Positions 46,073 through 56,579 of a stretch of DNA of 64,000 nucleotides are shown here, piece after piece. This stretch comes from Artemisia argyi (lineage: Eukaryota > Streptophyta > Magnoliopsida > Asterales > Asteraceae). The position numbers were made by a program, and so were the translations under genes. The stretch spans positions 116,631,361 through 116,695,360 of the forward strand of contig CM060703.1 in the NCBI GenBank assembly GCA_030686995.1. Reading direction: 5' to 3'. Every line of letters begins with the position of its first letter. The stretch's first letter is position 1. The notes under the pieces were generated by a model, which saw nothing but the letters and a program-made list of their open reading frames with translations, searched no databases and was not told the DNA's origin.

Positions 46073-46732
46073 TCAAAAAATAATATCATCCACATACACT
46101 TGGACAAGCATGATATCCTTATTATCTCTTTTGATAAACAAGGTTTTATCAATAGCACCTCTCCTGTAACCGTGTTTCAATAGAAAAATGGAGAGTCTTT
46201 CATACCATGCCCTAGGGGCTTGATGAAGGCCATATAGAGCCTTAATAACCTTGTAGACTTTGTTTGGATGGGCAGGATCTTCAAAACCAGGAGGTTGTTT
46301 AACATAAACTTCCTCTATGATAGTGCCATATAGAAAAGCACTTTTAACATCCATCTGATATATAAGAAAGCCCATATATGATGCAAAAGCCAAAAACATC
46401 CTTATAGCTTCAATCCTTGCCACAGGAGCAAATACTTCATCATAGTCTACTCCTTCTTCTTGTCTATAACCTTGAGCTACTAACCTTGCTTTATTCTTGA
46501 TGACATTCCCTCTTTCATCTCTTTTAATTCTGAAGACCCATTTTGTTCCAATTAGTCTCCTACCATCAGGTAAATCACATAATACCCATACTTCTTGAAG
46601 TTTAAATTGTAAGAGTTCTTCTTGCATAGCTTCAACCCAACTCTCCTTGGCTAATGCTTGTGCTATTGTCTTAGGTTCTTCTTGAGACAGACTGCAAGAA
46701 AATAAGCACAATTGCTTATCCTTATGATTCAC
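46073..46732 (-). pseudogene. Copia reverse transcriptase (disabled)
   Basis: Opens with [13 protein letters not shown] and [19 protein letters not shown], then [75 protein letters not shown] and catalytic [15 protein letters not shown] (46073-46075) immediately follows, where a Gly codon is usual, cutting RT inside the palm. Otherwise the frame continues unchanged to 46057 and below. Confidence 0.92.
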
Positions 46733-47269
46733 CCTGTTCTACTTGTAAATAAAGCTAAGTAAAGAAGTATGTTGTAGAGAAAGATTCTTAGCTTTAGTTC
46801 TTGTGAGCACTCCTAAAGTAGAAGGTCCAATAATTTACTGACAGGATGATCTTTATGAATTCTTAGTGTAGGAGTTGGTGAAACTTCAAGATTATCTTCC
46901 AAATTTGTGAAATCAAGGTCTTCATTAGAATCTGAGAAAATACCTTCTTTCTCCAATTCATCATCAGTATCTTCTAAGGCAGGCATGGTTGGATCAGTTA
47001 AATCATCAGTATTGATCCAATTTGAAGTATCTAAGACATTAGAAGTACTTTCAAATGGATCAACAGTACTTTGAGGCAAAGTAGCCTTTAGCCTTCTTCT
47101 TTTCTGCTTCATAAGCTCTCATTTGATCATCTTCATAGGACTTAGCAATAGTTTCATGAAGAAGCATCCTATTAAGTTCATCTTGGATAGCTTGGTCTTC
47201 ATCAGATACTGTGGTCTTTGGTTGAACAGTACTTTGTGGATCAACAGTACTTTGAGGTTCAACAGTACT
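46733..47269 (-). pseudogene. Copia integrase-RT linker (broken)
   Basis: Two open pieces (46813-47112 and 47119-47322, different frames) encode an acidic Asp/Glu/Ser-rich linker ending in PTLRIHKDHPVSKLL, a motif that commonly precedes copia RT. Stops and frameshifts separate it from RT. The upstream piece carries four agtact copies in a row (about 47229-47290) within repeated 'aacagtacttt(g/a)' units. Confidence 0.7.
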
Positions 47270-48360
47270 TTAAGGTTCAAAAGTACTTTTCTTCTTATAA
47301 CTGGGTGCTTCATCAGAATCATCTTCAGACCTTATATTAACTCCATGAACAATGTATTGTGATATTTCTACATTGTGAACAACTTGATTTTCTTCCCTAA
47401 CAGGTATATAATTCATGGATGAGGCCATTATATCAAGATCAAACATCCAATCAGGACCTTTACCTTTTTGATTTTCTTGATCTTCTAGAAATTCAACATG
47501 AAGACATTCTTGAACCTTCTTGGTAGCCTTGTTGTATACTCTGAATCCTTTGCTATTGGTACAATAACCCAATAAGTATCCTTCATCTGACTTACCATCA
47601 AATTTTCCCAAATTATCAACAGTATTCAAAATAGTTAGGGGACATCCAAAAGGTTTCATATACTTAATGTTTGGTTTCTTTCCCATGAGTAATTCATAAC
47701 GTGTCTTCATCTGAGGTTTTGTCACTGATACTCTATTCAACACATCACAAGCAACACTTATAGCTTCAGCCCAAAATGGAACAGGTAATTGGGAATCTGC
47801 AAGCATTGTCCTTGCTGCTTCTATCAAAGTTCTATTCTTTCTTTCTACAACTCCATTCTGCTGAGGAGTTCTGGCAATACTAAACTCTCTCTTAATTCCT
47901 TTCTTGACACAAAAATCATCCATTAGCTGATTTTTGAATTCAGTCTCATTATCACATCTAGTGGATCTAACCTTGAGTCTTAACTGATTTTCAAGTGCTA
48001 TTATAAGATCATAAATAGCATCAAAAGTTTCATCTTTAAATCCCAAGAAAAAGACCCAGCTAAATCTGCTACAATCATCTGTTATAACCAAACAGTACTT
48101 CTTTTTGTTTAAACTAACAACAGAAACAGGTCCAAACAGATCCATATACAGCAATTCCAAAGGCTCTCTAATGGTTCTTTCTTCAATCTTTTTACATGAA
48201 GCCTTGTGTTGTATACCCTTCTTGCAAACCAGACATGAGTGATCATTCTTGAATGTTTTAGAAGGTAAACCTCTAACTAAATTTCCTTTGACCAACTTGT
48301 TGATGTTCTTGAAATTTACATGCCCTAATCTTCTGTGCCATTGATGTGCTTCTTTCAGTA
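47270..48360 (-). pseudogene. Copia integrase with GAG-pre-integrase segment
   Basis: The frame upstream of 48295 includes HQWHRRLGHVNFKN (His pair of the zinc-binding region), continuing to CLVCKKGIQHKASCK (Cys pair). Catalytic residues: Asp in LYMDLFGPV, Asp in RCDNETEF (usually SDNGTEF) and Glu in QQNGVVERKNRTL. C-terminal motifs: LMGKKPNIKYMKPFGCP and DEGYLLGYCTNSKGFRVYN. The overlap with the protease frame near 48300-48360 marks a 1-base frameshift. The Gly to Glu change beside the second Asp may itself impair the enzyme. Confidence 0.9.
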
Positions 48361-48758
48361 GAATTGATATTCTTCAAATCTATGCTATACACATCATTGG
48401 TTCTTGGTGCTCTCAGCATTACCAAGTTTTCATCTTCTAATTTAAACTCAGGGGAGCGAATAAGACATTCTGTGTCTAGGAATAACACAGGATATTTCTT
48501 GTCACAGATCTGAGAAACTGACAAAAGGTTGAATTTAAGCTCCTTCACATATCTAACATTCTCAAAATCAATTGATCCAGCCTTAATGGTTCCTTTGCCA
48601 GTGATTCTCCCTCCATCAGGATCATTCCCAAATGCAACTCTTCCTCCAAAATAAGCCTTAAAATCTGTCAAGAGCTCTTTTTCTCCTGTCATGCTTCCAG
48701 AGCAACCACTATCAACAATAAGATGATCTTTAAGCTCCTCTTCTGGGTTGCCCTGCAT
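48273..48758 (-). pseudogene. Copia protease region
   Basis: Active site LIVDSGCSGSMTG (Asp-Ser-Gly), then GRVAFGNDPDGGRITGKGTI and LKFNLLSVSQICDK, typical of copia protease followed by the pre-integrase segment. The frame shifts near 48355. The true polyprotein has no start here; the Met at 48758 is only the first one after in-frame stops upstream. Confidence 0.9.
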
Positions 48759-50176
48759 AAAAATGAAAAGGGTTAGTTTCTATTGGGAACCCAAGCCATT
48801 ACTGACTTGTGTTCCCCTTGTGGAGTAACATACTCAAATTATTTGAGTATGTAATCACCACTGTTTTTGAAAGCACTATCAAGAATTAATGTCTTTGATT
48901 CCAAAACCTGTGTTGAATTATTATCAACACTCCCTTTTTCACCCTTATTTTCTAAAAGTACTTTTTCACCTTCAACAGTACTTTCTTTCTTAACCCATTT
49001 AGTTTTAACTTTTGGTGTTGGGTTCTTTGTTCTAGCTACTTTTCTTGAGTTGTAAGACCTTCTAGGTTTGTAAGAATTGAATCTCCTAGCTCTTACACTA
49101 GAGTTTTTGCTAGCAGTACCTTGAGTGGGGAAATTCCTAACAGTACTTTGAGAAAGTACTGCTTGACCAGTACTTTGAAAAGTACTTCTTGAAGTTACTA
49201 TGGGTGTGGAGAATGGTCTTTTCTGATGAGGGTACCTATAATCTTTTGAGAAATTACTATGGTTAACCCTATTTAAGTAATTCCAAACTGGTTTATTCTC
49301 CCTTGGTTTATTCTCTTTGTGCTTATGTTTTGCAGATGTGGTCTTTGGGTATTTGCTTAAGTATTCTGAATGATAACCACAGTCCTTGATCAAATGATGA
49401 GGACTGTAACATACAAATCATAACTTTGGACCTATATTCCCAAATCCATTCCCAAAAGGTTTTCTATAATGAGCAGTATTTTGAAAAGATTTTCTTGTAG
49501 GTACTACTGAATGATTAGCAGTACTTTGAGAAGTTTTTGGAAGTACTACTTGTTTTGAAAAACCTTTTTCACTCTCAGAGCCCTTATTATCATCCCTATG
49601 TGTCTCAACAGATTCTCTTAAGGACTCAGGACTATATTGACTTATATTAGATTGACCTTTAAGCTTTTTCCTGAATTCTAGATTGTCTACTCCAAAACAA
49701 GAAACATCTGTCCTAGCTGGATGAAAACTACCTGTGGGTGGAGGAACTTCATTATATCCTTTGTCTTTCTTAAATTCAGGAGGTATTGAACAAGGTGATT
49801 CCTCATCACTAGATGTGTTTTCCTCTAAGCTTATGAATTCTTCATCACTAGTTGAGGTCTCCTGTGAAAGACTTAATTCTTGGTTCCTAGTTGAGAATGT
49901 TTCTGAACTATTATCATAACCTAGGCCAGTTTTAATGTTTATTGTTCTTTGTTTTTCAACAAAACTAACATTTGACAGACCTGATTCTTTCCAAACAACA
50001 AGTTTTTCTAGCAGTTTATCTCTTTCTTTAGTGACCTTTTCTAATTCAGAAACTTTACATCCTAATTTCCACTCACTCAACTTTAATTGATAATCTTGTT
50101 GCTCATATTTTTCAGCCCAAGCTACTTCATTATTCTCATGAGTGATTATCTTGGCTTCCATTGACTCTAAAGTCAA
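48759..50176 (-). pseudogene. Copia gag-protease spacer, Ser/Thr-rich with second zinc-finger-like motif
   Basis: One frame from 50176 to 48839 with an in-frame stop at 49418-49420. Starts with a likely coiled coil (EKVTKERDKLLEKL), then a Ser/Glu-rich stretch (SDEEFISLEENTSSDEES), PPPTGSFHPA, and after the stop FVCYSPHHLIKDC, which resembles the second CCHC motif of this family. A Lys/Arg/Ser-rich segment then leads toward protease. agtact is frequent (about eight copies) and mostly encodes Ser-Thr. It would be part of the Gag-Pol polyprotein. Confidence 0.75.
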
Positions 50177-50512
50177 TTGATAACCAGCTATCTCAGACCT
50201 AGCCCTTCAATAGTTATCTCTTTCAGTTTCATATTCTTTAAGCATCTTTTGATAAGAGTTACTACATTTGGAACATACCTCAGAGATAGTGGATGAACTT
50301 GGTGAAGTAGCCATCATAGCAAGCTAAACAGGTTCTTCTTCACTTTCCATGCTCCAATCAAAGCTTCCTAGACCATCTCTTGACTCCAAAGCTGCATATC
50401 CTGGTTCCTCATCAAAAGTTGTGCTTCAATCAACCTATTCCAATGCAACCATAGAGTTGGTTACTGGTTCATCATCAAATTCATTACTCCAGTCAACTTC
50501 TAATAAATTTTC
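50177..50512 (-). pseudogene. Copia gag-spacer junction with clustered stops
   Basis: The gag frame continues with recognisable residues (EVDWSNEFDDEPV, LGSFDWSMESEEEPV, SEVCSKCSNSYQKML) but carries about five in-frame stops in 330 bases. Several are TAG or TGA where this family usually has Trp or Gln, consistent with C-to-T decay of methylated DNA. Confidence 0.7.
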
Positions 50513-51397
50513 TTAAGCCACCAAAGCTTGTGACTTTGGCTCAGGAATAGGAACCTCCTTTCTTTCAATCTGGGGTTTTTCAATCATTCTGTTTGCCTGA
50601 TACTTTGCAAACTTGCATTCCCTTGCAAAGTGACCAGTCCTTTGAAAATTGAAGTATTCAATCTTAGACTTATCAAATGCTATCCCCTGCTTAGCTTTGA
50701 AATCAATACCTCTCCCTGTTTTGTTCATAAACTTCTTGATCCTTGCAGTGATCATGGCAACCTGCCATCTTATGTCAATTTCTTCCATAGCATCTTCATC
50801 AATTTGCAAGACATCTTCTTGATAAGTAACAGGTAGAGTGGCTTGTTGAGCAAAGAATGAACATAGAACATCATCTGAATTGGTGGTATGTAATGGTGAT
50901 GAAGTGGTAGTGACCATGGTTGTACATGGATGTTGTTTCTCTGCAACAGTACTTTGGACAGGGTAATAAGTACTTTTAGTGGAAGTACTGCCTCTGTTTT
51001 CGAAAGATACAAAGGCAATACTATGAGAACTTGAGCCTTTGTTACCCTTCATCTCATGCTCATACACCTTTAGATTGTTGTAGAGATCATCAAAGTCCAT
51101 AGTGTCCAAACCAGGTTGTCCTCTAATCATGGTAGCAACCACATGCCATGCAGATGGCAAACTCCTCAAGAACTTCAAGTTTGCATCTTCAACAGATGCC
51201 TCTGCTCCATACAATTCTAGCATACTTAGTAAATTTTGATATCTGTCATAGGCAGAATCAAGGCTTTCTCTTTCACCAACAGTGAAGGTTTCAAACTGTT
51301 GCTTCAATAGGTTCCTATGCATCTTCTTGGAAGCATCATTACCTCCAAATCTTTTTTTAATAGCAGCCCATAGTTGTTTTGCATCCTTGGTATCATG
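50513..51397 (-). pseudogene. Copia gag (N-terminus removed)
   Basis: UBN2-type copia gag. Motifs: AKQLWAAIKKRFGGN, LLKQQFETFTV, SLDSAYDRYQNLLSML, EDANLKFLRSLPSAW, DFDDLYNNLKVYEHEMKG. The zinc knuckle near the C-terminus reads YFNFQRTGHFAREC: the first two Cys of CCHC are replaced by Tyr and Phe, so zinc binding should be lost. LARD-2 cuts the frame at 51397/51398 upstream of LWAAIKK; the N-terminal part lies beyond LARD-2, outside the window. Confidence 0.9.
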
Positions 51398-51431
51398 TGT
51401 AACAATTCGCATTTTCAGATTAATTACTATT
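51398..51431 (+). mobile_element. LARD-2 5' LTR, first 34 bp
   Basis: Starts tgtaacaattcgca as LARD-1 does and is cut after 34 bp by the chromovirus, leaving TSD ctatt (51427-51431). The preceding tcatg (51393-51397) is the probable LARD-2 target duplication; its partner is off-window. Confidence 0.88.
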
Positions 51432-54400
51432 TGTCACAACTCGTAATTTCCGGTCATTTTCCAAACCTAGACAATTTACTATTCATCATTTACTATTCAT
51501 CGATCACTATTCATCGTTTTCGAGGTCAATTTGACGTTCTGAGAAGCGTTCAGAAATTTTACTATTCACTTGACACTATTCATTTCCGAGAGAAAATCAC
51601 TATTCACGTGCATTACTCATGTCATCATAAATTTAGTTTACGAGTGTTCAAATTCGCGTAACCGTATTGGTTCAGGAGCGAATTCATGCATTATTATCAG
51701 GGACATTTCATACGGACTAGAAATAGTCGACATATCATCATTATGGCACTTGCATACTATTCCACTCGTATGATATTTAAATTAATACTTTTGATATAAA
51801 TTTACTTTTTAAGTATATCTATTTCTAAATAAACGATAATGCGCGACCAATAATGTGACTAACATGTCCGACACACCCGACTATGATTCCAATATATTTT
51901 TATATTCATTTTAATAATATAAAAATTATAATATTAATTTACCCGGCATTTTGGAAATTTATTTATTTCGTATCGTACGCCTAATTTAATTACGACGGTT
52001 TTCGTAGAAATTAAACTATAATTATCTAAACACCCAATAATTTTTATCCAACCTATTTTTATAATTTTTATAACTTTATTATGACCCGGTTAACTCCGTT
52101 AAAATTTATTTTTAGTTAACCCGGTACCCGGTACAATTTTAAAACTACCAAATACACATAATAATACATTTTCTACACCAAAAGTCTTCCACATTCCCCC
52201 CCCCTTGACTTTGCCGCCCCCCCCCCCCCCCCCCCCTTGCCACTTTTCTTACATTTCTACTTATACACTCCTTCCTCATTAATATTTCATACTAACCTAA
52301 TATAATAATACAAATGACAATAATACATATACTATACTTATCATTTTTTCACTTCATTTCTTTCATCCATTAAAAGCTATATTCTCTCTTTTTCTTCACT
52401 CATACCCACGGCCACAAGAAGGAGGAGCAAGAAAGAACCAAAAAAAATTTTCAAAGATCAAAGTGTTAATCTTGTGTTTATAGTATCCTTGTTTGAGTTT
52501 TGAAATAAAAACTCAAGGATTATTAGGTTTTAATCATTTTAACTTCCCTAATCTTACAAGTAAGTTTACCAAACTCATTTCATAATTTTTACAAAGTTCT
52601 TACTATATTTATACATGTTTCTTGCAAGATCTCATACATGCATTAACTTATACCACTTTATTTTTGTAAACTTTTGATTATACAAGCCCTAGAAGTGATT
52701 ATTGGTTAGATCCTTGTTAGATCTACTTGGTTATGGTGATTAGGAACCCATGACACCCTAAGAAGGTGTATGGTAGGATTAGATTAGTTTTGTGGTGTTT
52801 GAAAGTGGTTTGATGGATGATGGAACTAGTTTGGAGACTTGAAAATGGTTTTTGAAACTTTTGATATACCTACTGTCCCTATTTTAATTTCGTGGGAAAA
52901 TCAGTGATTGATGGCTAATTTTTGACCAAAGATTTAGAAAATACTTTCAAAAACGAAACTTTAGGCGAAAGAACGGATTAAAACGAGTTTATAACGAAGG
53001 AGTTATGATTTTTGCAAATTTAACGACGAAAACTATTTTTACAAAAACTGCTTGCTGATTGGCAGAATACGACGGGTAATTAGAGGCATTAAACGTAACC
53101 TAGAGGAGCCGAGTTATCAAAAATATACTAGTATACACAAAAACGAATCCGTGGACATAAAGAACAAGGAAAACGAGCCTAAAACGACCGAGTTATACCC
53201 GTTTTAATATCGTCAAAACTATATGTATATATATATATATATATATAGTCACAAATAAAAATAATAACGTACGTACTAAATGGTATATTTTCTAGCAACG
53301 TCACTAATGACTATTTTCTTAACAAACGAATACGTACGACCCAAGGGAATATTTATACGACATGACGACGTCATTCTAAGGTTTTGATACGAGGATTTTA
53401 ACGCTAACTTTTTCGTACGAGTTAATATGACAAGTTATATATTTCTCTAAATGGATTTATTTTTCCTAAGTATGGGAACTATCTTACTATGACGATAACT
53501 AGTATTTCCAAATTACGAGTGGTATGAGTATCATGTGCATGTGCATTCATTTCATTACGGCTTGATCTAAGTTAGATCATGATTATTCATTTAGGTTGCG
53601 GCTAGTACTCGCGCCTCATTGTCCCGACTACTTTTACCTCATTGCACCATATTTGTACCATCACTTCGAGGTGAGTTTTCATAGCCCCGTTTTAATTCTA
53701 TATTTTGATTTCAAATCCCACGGGGGAGAATACATTGCATTACTTATTTTTGTGTACATGCCTAAGTATAAAATTCATACATTGCTTAAGTTGTCTTATT
53801 TACCACGTCTTGAAAAGTCCCCTTTTATTATCATGGACCGTTAATTTCTGGTACTAAGCGGGAGTGAGTGGATAGATCTATCGAGGGTGACGCCTCCATT
53901 CGTGTTTGGGTTGCTCCAAATGGAACGAATGCATTTCATGTCTTTATTATTAGAGTGTCTGGTAAACACTCATTGGGGCCAAGTATCGTCTAGCTTCGGG
54001 GTCATGAGCTTAAGAGCCAATGTATATACTTTCCGGACATCCTATTTCTTGGCATTACTTATGGCATTTGTACACTAGATTTTACTTATAAACCTATGAT
54101 TATTCACCAACTTTATGTTGACCGTTTTTCGCAATGTATTTCTCAGGTTATTAAGGTAGCTCATGTTGCATACATTTGGACCTTCATGGAGTCGCGAAGT
54201 CGACGCGTCTCACCATATTTTCTGCACTTATGAAACGTTTGATCTGGTTGAACTTATTTTAACTATATTGGCAAATTCTTTTGGGACCTATGCTTTGTAA
54301 ACTCTGAATGTTTTAATGATCAAACGCTGTATTTTCTAAACGACACTTTAGGTCGTTCAATATAACTGTAACTATGGTGCTATGACAGTCACCCCCAGGT

Positions 54401-54441
54401 ATTCCATTCCGCTGCCATTCAGGTAAATTGGGGGTGTGACA
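51432..54441 (+). mobile_element. Chromovirus 5' LTR
   Basis: Begins TGTCACAACTCG and ends GGGGGTGTGACA. The first 180 bp contain about six copies of actattca. A C-rich block with two long C runs lies at about 52196-52237, and a (ta)n microsatellite at about 53226-53248. No clear TATA box was chosen. Short ORFs here are unsupported. Confidence 0.93.
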
Positions 54442-54444
54442 GAT

Positions 54445-54456
54445 TGGTATCAGAGC
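54445..54456 (+). other. Chromovirus primer binding site (iMet tRNA)
   Basis: tggtatcagagc, an exact match to the plant initiator tRNA-Met-type primer site, starting 4 bp after the 5' LTR. Confidence 0.92.
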
Positions 54457-55619
54457 TAAGGTTATAGCGAACTAGGATGTATCTTGGACCCTAGACTATA
54501 ACCACATCATCATAGCATCTCATCATTTTATCATAGGTGCATATTCACTATACATGTTGTTTTACGCACACATTGTGCAAGTTATTCATAACCATACTCA
54601 TATATATATATGATTATATTGACCTGGTTCACAAGTGACATGTCTTCAGATACCCACGCCGTTATCCTTTCGTCAGATTCCGACATTGAAGATGCCTTGT
54701 CATCTTCCACTACCATTATATCACCAGTTGCACGTATACCACCGTTAGCACTATTGAATTGTTATAGGAATAAGGTTTTCCTATCATTCAGCCTATACAT
54801 AGAATGCCGTTTGGTAGAGTATTCAGACTTAATTTTAATGGACTTATTAGGATGCTTATTACAAGGGAGATAGCATGTTTTCTTTCCTCCACTAGTAGGA
54901 CGCTTACTACTCAGGTACTACCACCACCGTCAGTTACTTATTTCACTATTGGTCGTCCCATAGTGCGTACTTCAACTTTACCTCTTGGATATCGCGAGAT
55001 AGCGCGAAAGAGGGTAGTATCCCATTCACTATTATCACCATTATCTCCTAACTCATCACTAGGATCTCATTGTCATCAATGTTATTCTCATCCTTTGGAA
55101 TACCACTATTGTCATTTCCCTTTTCCGTTTCCACTTGCCACGAATTAGATAACACCTTGTGGATAATACCAAGATTACGGACTCAATAGGAACATCTGCA
55201 GGTTCCTCAAGAATGGCTTAGAATCTACACTATCTAGGACTTGATCGATGCACAACTTCAGACACTACTTCAGGACTATCTCGGCCTTATGATGCCATAA
55301 AACTGATTTCACCTGGGAGGACTACAGGAAGTCTTTAGACTAGACTTATATCTTTACTAGCTTTTGCTATTATCCTAGCCACGAGAGGTGTGGCATAGTT
55401 CAAATAACTTGTAGTATTTTGATTGTTGTACAAACGGAATCACCAAGTATTGACTCTACTATAGGGGAATGGTTGTGCTATCTATGATATTGGTCCATAT
55501 AGACCGAAACCTTCATGTATTATATTCATGTGTTATGAATATGATGATTTTTATTACCTATAGATTCTCATGGACTCTTATGATTTGATGGAGATAGATT
55601 TAAGCAAACCACTCCAAGC
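54457..55619 (+). pseudogene. Chromovirus leader and decayed gag N-terminus
   Basis: A frame from Met at 54640 begins MSSDTHAVILSSDSDIEDAL, followed by SSSTTIISPVARIPPLALL, which has the Ser/Asp-rich look of a Tekay-type gag start. It then shifts frame several times (pieces to 54873 and 55148) and does not connect openly to the gag core at 55620. Confidence 0.5.
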
Positions 55620-56579
55620 ATGACGCAAGCCGCTGTTGGACAATTCATTGCCAGGAACGTAACTACCGCCCTCACCAAGGAACTTACTCACGTGGAATTT
55701 AGGGGTTGTAATCCCTCCTTCTTTAGCGGAAATGTAGACACAAAAGAATTTCTCAAATGGTTCGGAGAATTAGAAACAATCTTTCAAAGTGGTGACTGCC
55801 GTAAGGAAGACAAAGTTAAGTTCGCCACTTGCACTTTTCAGAAGCATGCCCAGAAATGGTGGACTAAGTATGTCCAGGTAGTAGGAGTTGATGCTGCTTA
55901 CTCACACTCTTGGGAGAAACTAAAAAGGATGATGAGTTTGAAGTTCTGTGTGAAAAGCGAATTACAAGCAATTGAACAGGAAACACTAAACCTTACCATG
56001 GAAGGAGATGATGTTGTCAAGTATACTGCTTATTTTTATGATTTTGCTCGACTAGGCTCTGCAATGGATGAACCGGAAAGCAAGAGACTTGAAAGGTACG
56101 TCGGAGGACTTTCTCCTGAAATTCGTAGGATGGTCATCGCATGTGAACCCAATACCATGTCTGAAGCTATCTAGATGGCAATCGAAACAAAGGAACTCAT
56201 AGTTCGCGACAAGACATCGGGAGACAATAATAACAACAAGAGAAAATGGGTCGGTAATCAGGATGCTAATGCTACTCAACGACCATTTAAGATACAACAA
56301 GTGATGGAGACCTGTGCTGCTGGGTCAAGCCAAAAGAAAAAGTATGTTGGTAAATTACCCGAGTGTAACAAGTGTCAGTTTCATCACGAAGGATCTTGCC
56401 CCTCTCAATGTAAGAACTGCCAAAAGCTTGGACATGAAACCAAGGATTGCAAGGCTCCCACCCTCGCAAAACATCAGAAACTCTCGGTAACCTGCCGCGA
56501 GTGTGGAGTAGTGGGACACTTCAGGAGTGAATGCCCAGAGTTGGGAAGCCAGAATTGGAAGAAGAAGTTTATGTTTTAG
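55620..56579 (+). pseudogene. Chromovirus gag core and zinc knuckles, one internal stop
   Basis: One frame of 319 codons interrupted by a TAG at 56172-56174. The first part holds the retrotransposon gag domain: FRGCNPSFFSGNVDTKEFLK, KVKFATCTFQKHAQKWW, SWEKLKRMMSLKFC and VGGLSPEIRRMVIA. After the stop come CNKCQFHHEGSCPSQC, then CKNCQKLGHETKDC and CRECGVVGHFRSEC, two good CCHC knuckles plus an upstream Cys/His motif, as in Tekay-type gag. Gag would form the particle that packages element RNA. The frame stops at 56577-56579 without entering protease, so the Gag-Pol link is lost. Confidence 0.92.

Larger units (their letters stand above)
43012..51397 (-). mobile_element. Ty1/copia retrotransposon with extra ORFs, both ends cut off
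   Basis: Minus-strand order: gag (N-terminus lost), long Ser/Thr-rich spacer, protease, integrase, RT, RNase H, then an antisense ORF and a sense post-pol ORF. The left end is cut by the Athila 5' LTR at 43012 and the right end by LARD-2 at 51398, so no LTR is visible. The large gag-protease spacer and an extra ORF after pol suggest a Sirevirus-like architecture. Close family resemblance, from memory, to Asteraceae (Tanacetum) copia proteins. The hexamer agtact recurs about 28 times. Confidence 0.88.

Noticed and set aside
53226..53248. (ta)n run as an origin or promoter element
   Set aside because: Simple microsatellite in the chromovirus LTR, repeated in the other LTR; no supporting context.
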